A model generated the notes under the pieces. The model was given only the letters and a program-made list of their open reading frames with translations. It was not told where the DNA came from and searched no databases. Source: Rhodovulum adriaticum (GTDB taxonomy: Bacteria > Pseudomonadota > Alphaproteobacteria > Rhodobacterales > Rhodobacteraceae). From it: DNA of 64,000 nucleotides. Positions 36,724-43,207 of this stretch are shown here, piece by piece (the stretch's first letter is position 1; each line of letters begins with the position of its first letter). The stretch covers positions 1-64,000 of the forward strand of contig NZ_SLXL01000011.1 of the NCBI RefSeq assembly GCF_004345735.1. The letters run 5' to 3'. Both the position numbers and the translations under genes were made by a program.

Positions 36724-37441
36724 GGTCTTCCAGTGCCCCCAGCACATCCTCCCCAAGGGTCACGTTCCGCCCTTCGGCAAGGGCCTGTCGATACAGGTTG
36801 CGAAAGGCCAGGCGCTCTGCCTCGGGGTTGTGTTTGCCGTTGCGGGTCGCCCAGGCGATCGCGTCGGCATCGTTCTCGACCAGATCGTTATACTTGTCCA
36901 CGTATTTCGTCCGGAAGAAGGTGAAGCCGATGACGTGCAGTTGCGCTGGCCGAGCGTCGATCAGATAGCGCAGCGCGACGAAACCCAGCGTCGGTTTGGC
37001 CGGTGCGATGGGGGCTGCCGCGTGCCGTATGAAGCGGGGGCCAAGCACGTGCACCTCCAGGTCCAGCCCCATCCGCCACAGGCCCAGCACCTTGCGGAAC
37101 AGGCGCAGGATCTCGCGCCAGCTATACAGCACGAAGACCACGACCTGGGTGCCGCATTCCTGGGCGCTGGCGCGGTCCAGCCGCCCGGCATGGGATTTCG
37201 CCGAATTGCGCTGCTGGTTGCGGAAATAGAGGTTGTGATAGGCAAAGGGTGCGCCGTTGCGCGTCAGGGGCGTGTTGATGGACTTGTTCATCCGGCCCAC
37301 GAAATCGAACGCGTCCGGGTCGATCCGGTCCAGTTCGTCATTGGCGCTTTCGGCCGGGCCGATCAGCAGCACGCGCTTGCCCGCCAGGTCCGGACCGCCG
37401 AAGCGCGGCAATCGGAAGGGGATGCGTTTGCGCCTGGGCAA
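36716..37441 (-). CDS. GT29-family glycosyltransferase (sialyltransferase-like)
   Basis: A 241-residue protein in which I can see three motifs of family GT29. The L-like motif VLLIGPAESANDELDRIDPDAFDFVGRMNKS is at residues 24-54 (given here as anchors LLIGPAESAN and FVGRMNKS). The S-like motif KPTLGFVALRYL...VIGFTFFRTKY covers 149-180. The VS motif His-x4-Glu is His204 to Glu209. Animal sialyltransferases carry these motifs; bacterial members exist but few are studied. Donor and acceptor are unknown; CMP-Kdo or CMP-sialic acid are plausible. It overlaps the sulfotransferase gene and no signal peptide is visible. Confidence 0.65.
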   Translation of the reverse strand: MPRRKRIPFRLPRFGGPDLAGKRVLLIGPAESANDELDRIDPDAFDFVGRMNKSINTPLTRNGAPFAYHNLYFRNQQRNSAKSHAGRLDRASAQECGTQVVVFVLYSWREILRLFRKVLGLWRMGLDLEVHVLGPRFIRHAAAPIAPAKPTLGFVALRYLIDARPAQLHVIGFTFFRTKYVDKYNDLVENDADAIAWATRNGKHNPEAERLAFRNLYRQALAEGRNVTLGEDVLGALEDHE

Positions 37442-37531
37442 GGGTGGTCTCCGGCTGTCGGTCGCGCACGGGCCGGGCCCGCGCAGGCGTGCACCCTACC
37501 GGCGGCCCCGGCAACATTCAAGCGGGCGGTC

Positions 37532-38647
37532 TCAGGCGTCGGGCGGGGGTGGGGGCGGCGCGACGGTGAAGAGTTGCGCCAGCTCGCGCACCTCCTCGGC
37601 CCGCATCCAGCCGTCCTGGCCCTGGGTCCAGACATAGCTGGCGCGTTTCAGGCTGCCCTCGGCGGCCATCCGGCCCATGTCGGCGCGGCTGAAGGGGCCG
37701 CGCGTCTGCCCGTTTTCGGCGATGTGCCAGACATGTTCGGGCGGGGGCGGGGGCGGGGGTGCGGCCTGCGCGGGGGCGGACTGAGCCGGCGCAGCCCCCC
37801 ATGGCCCCATCTGACCGGCCATTGCCATTCCCATGCCTGCGCCCAGGCCCGCCGCCATGCCGCCGCCCGCGGGGTTCGTGGCGGCCGCGGTCATCGCCTC
37901 GGCGGCGGAATACTGGGTGAACTGGCTAAGATCACCGGCCAGACCCATCGAGGTCCGCTTGTCCAGCGCCTTTTCCACAGCCGGGGGCAGGCTGATGTTT
38001 TCAATGTAGAATTCCGGCATGGTCAGCCCGTAGCCTGCCAGGGTCTTCGACACCTCGCTGGCGATCAGCTTGCCCATCTCGGCGGTGTTGGCGGCCATGT
38101 CCAGGACCGGGATGCCGCTGCCCGCGATCACGCGGGAAAATTCCTGCACGATGATGTTGCGGATCTGAAAGCTGATCTCGTCCATGGTGAATTCGCCGTC
38201 GGTGCCGACGATTTCCACCAGGAACCGCGCCGGGTCCGTCACCCGCACCGAATAGGTGCCAAAGGCGCGGATGCGGGTGGGGCCGAATTCCGGATCGCGC
38301 AGCATCACCGGGTTGCGCGTGCCCCATTTCAGGTCGTTGAAGCGGGTGGTGTTGACGAAACAGATTTCCGACTTGAACGGCGACTGGAACCCGTGATGCC
38401 AGTGCTGCAACGTGGTCATCACCGGCATGTTGTTGGTTTCCAGCATGTACAGGCCGGGGGTGAACACATCGGCCAACTGCCCCTCATGGACAAAGACGGC
38501 CGATTGCCCCTCGCGCACGGTCAGCTTGGCGCCGTACTTGATTTCATGGCCCTCGCGTTCGAACCGCCAGACCATCGTATCGCGGGTGTCGTCGGTCCAG
38601 TGGATGACATCGATGAATTCGCCGGACAGGAAATCGAAAATGCCCAT
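37532..38647 (-). CDS. SPFH-domain protein with C-terminal GYF_2 domain
   Basis: A 371-residue protein. Residues about 25-240 form an SPFH/virion-core-like domain (TMVWRFEREG, GQSAVFVHEG, FTPGLYMLETNN, ENISLPPAVEKAL). A Gly/Ala/Met-rich linker (255-290) and a seven-proline run (297-303) lead to a GYF_2/DUF4339 domain at about 306-356 (WHIAENGQTRGPFSRADMG). Another proline run ends the protein. The start MGIFDFLSGEFIDVI is standard for this family. SPFH-GYF proteins probably assemble into membrane-associated or cytosolic rings; this one is co-oriented with the DUF2927, TelA and XpaC-like genes upstream. Confidence 0.87.
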   Translation of the reverse strand: MGIFDFLSGEFIDVIHWTDDTRDTMVWRFEREGHEIKYGAKLTVREGQSAVFVHEGQLADVFTPGLYMLETNNMPVMTTLQHWHHGFQSPFKSEICFVNTTRFNDLKWGTRNPVMLRDPEFGPTRIRAFGTYSVRVTDPARFLVEIVGTDGEFTMDEISFQIRNIIVQEFSRVIAGSGIPVLDMAANTAEMGKLIASEVSKTLAGYGLTMPEFYIENISLPPAVEKALDKRTSMGLAGDLSQFTQYSAAEAMTAAATNPAGGGMAAGLGAGMGMAMAGQMGPWGAAPAQSAPAQAAPPPPPPPEHVWHIAENGQTRGPFSRADMGRMAAEGSLKRASYVWTQGQDGWMRAEEVRELAQLFTVAPPPPPPDA

Positions 38648-38691
38648 GGGTCAGGTTCCCCGGATCGGTGGGTTGTCGTCGTGCGGGGCGC

Positions 38692-39636
38692 TCAACTCTC
38701 GCCCCCCAGCAATTCCGCCACGATGGTTTCCACGACAGGCCGCGCCTCGCGCGGGGTCATGCCGGGGCGCAGGCGGCGGTCGTACAGGATCTTCAGCAAC
38801 AGCTCGTCATGGCGGGTCAGCAGCGCGAATTCCTCGTCATCGTTGAAGATCGAGGGCCGCGCGACCGGGCTGTCATTGGCCAGGCCCAGCCCCTGGGCCA
38901 GTTCCTCGTGGATGCACGAGGTGCGCATGCGGTCGGGGTGTTCGCCCCGGATCAGCGCCACGGCGTGGCTGTAGGTGCTGCTTTGCCCGGTAGAGAAGGC
39001 CAGGACCATGCAGAAGGTGGACCGTGGAATATCGGTGATCGTGCGGATCGCCGCGGGGGTAATGCCGGGCACCAGCCGTTGCAGTTCCGGGCCGAAGGTC
39101 AGGCGGTCATCCTCGTTCAGGACGAGGACGTGGAAATTGGCGTTGCCCGGCGTGCCCATCCGGATCGGGTGGCCGGTCAGCCGCGACAGCCGCCCCGCAT
39201 AAGCCGAAATCTGCGCCCGGTCCTTGGCCTGCTGGGCCTCGGGGACCGTGCCGCCAAAGACCAACCCCATTCGGATCGGTTGATCCCAGCGGCGCAGGCG
39301 GCTTTGGGTTTGGCGGGCGATCAACCGGCCGCCATCGCTGACATATTCGTCAAACAGCGCGATGCGGATGAAGTTTTCGACCAGCGCATCCTGGCCAAAG
39401 GGCGCGTCGGTCTGGCCGCCATCGGTGCGCAACAACCCGCGCGAGATCAGGTCGGACTGAACCCGCGCGAAATGCCGCGCGATGGCCTGGCTGGCGGGGG
39501 TGCGCGGGACGGGGGCGGTTTCAGGGCGCGGCGCCGGTGCGACGGGGGCCTGGGGCGTCGCGACCTGGCAGGCCGACAGCGCGGCCAGTGCCAGGCCCAC
39601 CAGCCCGGATCGTCCGAAACGGCGCCGCGCCTGCAT
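38692..39636 (-). CDS. DUF2927 lipoprotein
   Basis: A 314-residue protein with a lipoprotein signal: the lipobox LSAC puts the acylated cysteine at Cys23. The mature part contains the DUF2927 core RLRRWDQPIRMGLVFGG, LNEDDRLTF and a zinc-protease-like CIHEELAQGLGL segment, in which His-Glu-x4-Gly is reminiscent of a metalloprotease helix but is not proof of activity. It begins one base after the TelA-like gene stop, so the two are certainly co-transcribed. It should be anchored to the outer or inner membrane on the periplasmic side. Confidence 0.83.
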   Translation of the reverse strand: MQARRRFGRSGLVGLALAALSACQVATPQAPVAPAPRPETAPVPRTPASQAIARHFARVQSDLISRGLLRTDGGQTDAPFGQDALVENFIRIALFDEYVSDGGRLIARQTQSRLRRWDQPIRMGLVFGGTVPEAQQAKDRAQISAYAGRLSRLTGHPIRMGTPGNANFHVLVLNEDDRLTFGPELQRLVPGITPAAIRTITDIPRSTFCMVLAFSTGQSSTYSHAVALIRGEHPDRMRTSCIHEELAQGLGLANDSPVARPSIFNDDEEFALLTRHDELLLKILYDRRLRPGMTPREARPVVETIVAELLGGES

Positions 39637-39637
39637 A

Positions 39638-40816
39638 TCAGGCCCCGGGGACCGCGCCGGCGGCGGTGGCCCGCGATTTGGCCGCGGCCAGGGTGTCGCG
39701 CAGGTCGGTCTCCATCTTCTTGAGGTCTTCCTCGGCCTTGGCGCGGCGGGCCTTGCCCTCGTCGGCGATTTGCAGGCTTTCCTCGATGGTGGCGATCAGG
39801 TCGGAATTGGCCTTTTTCACGGCCTCGATGTCGAACACGCCGCGTTCCATTTCCTCGCGGACGATCTTGTTGGCGGCGCGCAGGTTTTCCGCGTTGGCGG
39901 TCAGCAGCTCGTTGGTCAGGTCGGTGGCGCCGCGCACGGCCTCGGCGGCTTCGCGGCTTCGCTGGATCGTTACGGCCTGGGCCAGTTGAGTTTCCCACAG
40001 TGGCACCGTGTTGACGAGGGTCGAGTTGATCTTGGTTACCAGCGACTTGTCGTTTTCCTGAACCAGCCGGATCGAGGGCAGCGATTGCATCGTCACCTGC
40101 CGGGTCAGTTTCAGGTCATGCACCCGGCGTTCCAGATCGTCGCGCGCGGCGCGCAGGTCGCGCAATTCCTGCGCCTTGATAACCTTGTCGCCCTCGGGGG
40201 CGGCGTCGATTTCCTTTTCCTTGGCGGGGATGGTGTGGGCGTCCAGTTCCTTCAGCTTTTCCTCGCCAGCGGCGATGTAAAGGGCCAGTTCGTCGTAGAA
40301 CGTCAGCGTCTTTTCATAGAGCTTGTCCAGCGACTTGATGTCTTTCAGCAGCGTGTGTTCGTGGGTCAGCAGGTTGTCGGTAATCATGTCGATCTGGCCC
40401 TGCACGGTTTCGAACCGGGCCAGGAAATTGGCAAAGGGCGCGGTACGGCCCAAAAGGCGTTCCCACCAGCTGCGCTTGCGCCGCACATCCAGTTCGGACA
40501 CCGAAAACCCACGGATCGTGGTCACGATCTCGCGCAGGGAATCACCGGCGGGGCCGACATCCTTGTTGCGGACATCGGCCAGCATGGCCTGGCTGATCTC
40601 TTGCAATTCGGCCTGCGCACCCGAGCCGAAAGAGATGATGGAATTGGTATCGCCCATGTCGATTTCGTCCATCCGGGTGCGGATGCCCAGGGCGACGGTC
40701 TGGTCGGCGGCCGCCAGCGGGACGATCTCTCCGGCCGGTTCGGGCAGGATCACGGCGGTCAGCTGTTCCACATCGGCAAGGGCCGCTTCTGCCTTTTGAC
40801 GAACGTTTTCCGACAT
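39638..40816 (-). CDS. TelA-like toxic-anion-resistance protein
   Basis: A 392-residue, largely helical cytoplasmic protein of the TelA/KlaA family. Family marks are the long central helices (LLGRTAPFANFLARFETVQGQIDMITDNLLTHEHTLLKDI, in pieces FLARFETVQGQID and THEHTLLKDIKSLD) and the end of the core, VNTVPLWETQLAQAVTIQR. TelA proteins were first linked to tellurite tolerance but are widespread in envelope-stress clusters with XpaC. It follows the XpaC-like gene by three bases. No tellurite enzyme genes are present nearby. Confidence 0.88.
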   Translation of the reverse strand: MSENVRQKAEAALADVEQLTAVILPEPAGEIVPLAAADQTVALGIRTRMDEIDMGDTNSIISFGSGAQAELQEISQAMLADVRNKDVGPAGDSLREIVTTIRGFSVSELDVRRKRSWWERLLGRTAPFANFLARFETVQGQIDMITDNLLTHEHTLLKDIKSLDKLYEKTLTFYDELALYIAAGEEKLKELDAHTIPAKEKEIDAAPEGDKVIKAQELRDLRAARDDLERRVHDLKLTRQVTMQSLPSIRLVQENDKSLVTKINSTLVNTVPLWETQLAQAVTIQRSREAAEAVRGATDLTNELLTANAENLRAANKIVREEMERGVFDIEAVKKANSDLIATIEESLQIADEGKARRAKAEEDLKKMETDLRDTLAAAKSRATAAGAVPGA

Positions 40817-40819
40817 TTT

Positions 40820-41734
40820 CTACTCTCCCGTAATGGGCGCGGCCGGGTCGGGGCGCACGCCTTCACGCTGCAACCTTTCGCGCAGCACTTCAATCTCGAC
40901 ATCCAGATCGGCGCGGTCATCAAGCAGAAGTGCGCGTGTTCTGGCCGAAAAATTGGCCTCCAGGTCATCCAGAAGCGTTTGGTAATCACGTCGGGCTGCA
41001 CCATCGCGGGTGCGGCCGTAGAAATCGGCGAACTTGATCGTCGCGTCGCGCGCGCCCAGCAGGTAGACGACCAGGTACTTGCGCGCGGCGGTCAGGTCGC
41101 GGGGGTCTTCTTCGACCGTGCGGAACATCTCGCGCACGGTCCCCTGAAAGCGGTCTACGCGTGCCTCCAGCGCCCGGTCGCCGGCCCGGCGGATCGCCTG
41201 CTGCATTGCGGCCAGGTGTTTTTCGGCCTCGTCGATGACGCGGGCGACGCGGTCCTGCTGAAAGGTGTCCACGCCCTCCATTCCCTTGTCGGTCAGCGGG
41301 TCCAGGCCAAAGGACAGGCTGTGCAGGCCCGCCCCCAACACCGCATAGATCAGGGGCGGCAGCAGGCTGCCATCCGGGGAGAACCCGGCCAGGAACAGGC
41401 CCAGCCCGGTCAGGACAGAGCCAAAGATCTTGCGCGGGATCGCCGGGCGGCGGGCGATCTTGCGGGCGTGCCAGGCATCCTCGGCGCGCAATCCCTCGCG
41501 CGTCAGCCAGGCGGCCAGGATCAGCGCGCCAAACGCCGACAGCGCCAGCGCCAGCCCGGTCGGGTCCGAGGTAAAGGCCCGCGGCAACAGCACCAGCGGC
41601 ACGAAGAAGGCGACATTGGCCCGCCCGCCCGCGCGGCTGGGCGCCTTGCCGTGGAAGGGATGGCGCGGGGGCGGCGTATCACCGGCCGGGGCCTGGGGCG
41701 TCGGGCTGTATTTTCCGCCGAACCGCCGGGCCAT
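40820..41734 (-). CDS. XpaC-like (5-bromo-4-chloroindolyl phosphate hydrolysis) membrane protein
   Basis: A 304-residue protein of the XpaC family. It has a hydrophobic region (about residues 36-62) followed by a second pair (around 95-130), then a long charged helical C-terminal half. XpaC proteins were named for phosphatase-indicator hydrolysis in Bacillus and usually pair with TelA, as they do here. The ATG at 41734 overlaps the stop of a 27-residue membrane peptide gene (TGATG), so translation is coupled. Function is probably structural or stress-related rather than hydrolytic. Confidence 0.82.
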   Translation of the reverse strand: MARRFGGKYSPTPQAPAGDTPPPRHPFHGKAPSRAGGRANVAFFVPLVLLPRAFTSDPTGLALALSAFGALILAAWLTREGLRAEDAWHARKIARRPAIPRKIFGSVLTGLGLFLAGFSPDGSLLPPLIYAVLGAGLHSLSFGLDPLTDKGMEGVDTFQQDRVARVIDEAEKHLAAMQQAIRRAGDRALEARVDRFQGTVREMFRTVEEDPRDLTAARKYLVVYLLGARDATIKFADFYGRTRDGAARRDYQTLLDDLEANFSARTRALLLDDRADLDVEIEVLRERLQREGVRPDPAAPITGE

Positions 41735-41817
41735 CACGCACCCCCCACGAAGGCGACGTAGACGATCAATGCCAGCAACAGGGTGAATGCCAGCTTTTGC
41801 AGACCCGATCCCGACAT
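41734..41817 (-). CDS. 27-residue single-helix membrane peptide coupled to XpaC-like gene
   Basis: A frame of 27 residues beginning MSGSGLQKLAF and continuing as one uninterrupted hydrophobic helix (residues 9-26) to a C-terminal GGA. Its stop shares bases with the XpaC-like ATG (TGATG). The position, at the head of the operon, and the clean membrane-helix pattern suggest a genuine small protein. A leader peptide whose translation tunes the operon is an alternative. No family is recognised. Confidence 0.55.
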   Translation of the reverse strand: MSGSGLQKLAFTLLLALIVYVAFVGGA

Positions 41818-41889
41818 GGCACCCCTTTCACAGATTACTTATCCATGGGATGCGACAGCGGGATGAAATGCAAGCCCGTCGGTTCGTGC

Positions 41890-42672
41890 TCAGCGTCTGG
41901 GGCGCCGTTTCGGGCGGGGCTTTGCCGGTTGCTGGAAATCCTTGTCCAGCCCCAGTTGGTCGCGCACCACGCGGGGGCGCAATTCCTCGACCGCGCCGGG
42001 TTTCAGATCGCCCAGCCGGAAGGGGCCATAGCTGACGCGGATCAGGCGGTTCACGGTCAGGCCGACCGCCTCCATCGCGCGGCGAATCTCGCGGTTGCGG
42101 CCCTCGCGGATGCCGACCGTGACCCAGGCATTGGCACCCTGCTGGCGGTCCAGGGTCACCTCCATCGGCTGAAACCGCTCGCCCTCGACGGTGATGCCCG
42201 CGCGCAGGGGGGCGAAATCCTCGTCCTTGGGCGCGCCCTTGACCCGGGCGCGGTACTTGCGCAGCCAGCCGGTTGTGGGCAGTTCCAGGCGGCGCTTGAT
42301 CTCGCCGTCATTGGTCAGCAGCAACAACCCCTCTGAATTCAGGTCCAGCCGCCCCACGGACATCACGCGCGGCATGTCCTCGGGCAGGTTGTCGAACACG
42401 GTCGGGCGGCCCTTTTCGTCGCGCGCGGTCGTCACCAGCCCGGTTGGCTTGTGATACAGCCAGATGCGCGGCGGGTCGGGGTCGGCCAGGGGCTGGCCGT
42501 CCACGGTGATCTTGTCGGTGGGGGTGACGTTCAGCGCGGGGCTGTCGATCCGGCGCCCGTTCACGGTCACGCGCCCGGCCTCGATCATGCGCTCGGCCTC
42601 GCGGCGCGAGGCGACCCCGGCGCGGGCCAGCACCTTGGCGATGCGGTCGCCCTTGTTCGTATCCTTGTCCAT
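41890..42672 (-). CDS. RluB-type rRNA pseudouridine synthase
   Basis: A 260-residue RsuA/RluB-family enzyme. An S4 RNA-binding domain (residues 9-65) precedes the synthase core. The catalytic aspartate is Asp110 in VGRLDLNSEGLLLLTNDG, and the later motif REGRNREIRRAMEAVGL is diagnostic for RsuA/RluB/E/F. It isomerises a uridine in 23S rRNA (RluB) or another site; the exact one needs more than sequence. A basic KRRPRR tail ends the protein. It diverges from tadA with a 75-base gap. Confidence 0.9.
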   Translation of the reverse strand: MDKDTNKGDRIAKVLARAGVASRREAERMIEAGRVTVNGRRIDSPALNVTPTDKITVDGQPLADPDPPRIWLYHKPTGLVTTARDEKGRPTVFDNLPEDMPRVMSVGRLDLNSEGLLLLTNDGEIKRRLELPTTGWLRKYRARVKGAPKDEDFAPLRAGITVEGERFQPMEVTLDRQQGANAWVTVGIREGRNREIRRAMEAVGLTVNRLIRVSYGPFRLGDLKPGAVEELRPRVVRDQLGLDKDFQQPAKPRPKRRPRR

Positions 42673-42747
42673 GCGCCCCCTTTACGCGGGAACGGGGCGG
42701 CGGGAAAGCGCCTTGCGCGGCCAGGGCGCGCGCGGCATGACGTGGGG

Positions 42748-43203
42748 ATGAGCCCCTTTCGCAGCCATATGCAGGCCGCCCTGGATCAGGCCCGCGCCGC
42801 CGCCGCCCGCGGCGAGGTGCCGGTGGGCGCTGTGGTGGTCGCCCCCGATGGCCGAGTGGTCGGCGCCGCGGGCAACCGGACGCGCGAGTTGAACGACCCC
42901 ACGGCGCATGCGGAAGTCCTGGCGCTGCGCGCGGCCTGTGCGGCGGCGGGGTCGGAACGTCTGCCGGGGCATGATCTGTACGTGACGCTGGAACCCTGCC
43001 CGATGTGCGCCTCGGCAATCGGTCAGGCCCGCATCGCGCGGCTGTATTACGGGGCGGCGGACCCGAAATCGGGCGGCGTGGCGCATGGGCCGCGCATCTA
43101 TGACCACCCGCAAAGCCACCACGTCCCAGAGGTTTACGACGGCATCCGCGCCGCCGAGGCCGAAGTGCTGCTAAAGACCTTTTTCGCCGCGCGGCGGGGC
43201 TGA
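42748..43203 (+). CDS. tadA: tRNA-specific adenosine deaminase
   Basis: A 151-residue zinc deaminase that converts A34 to inosine in tRNA-Arg(ACG). The catalytic motif HAE (His54, Glu56) and the PCPMC zinc cysteines (Cys84, Cys87) are both present, with the TadA-type EVPVGAVVVAPDG before them. The ATG at 42748 begins MSPFRSHMQ; the ribosome site is weak. The C-terminus is normal. A free nucleoside deaminase is the alternative but the length and motifs favour TadA. Confidence 0.88.
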   Translation: MSPFRSHMQAALDQARAAAARGEVPVGAVVVAPDGRVVGAAGNRTRELNDPTAHAEVLALRAACAAAGSERLPGHDLYVTLEPCPMCASAIGQARIARLYYGAADPKSGGVAHGPRIYDHPQSHHVPEVYDGIRAAEAEVLLKTFFAARRG

Positions 43204-43207
43204 GCGT

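Noticed and set aside
36662-38974. Long plus-strand open frame opposite the GT29, SPFH and sulfotransferase genes
   Set aside because: Low-complexity translation with no recognisable domain; the minus strand encodes defined families with operon spacing.
39638-41734. A dedicated tellurite-resistance operon
   Set aside because: TelA and XpaC names reflect early phenotypes; no tehAB, terZABCDE or reductase gene is present, so tellurite is unlikely to be the real substrate.
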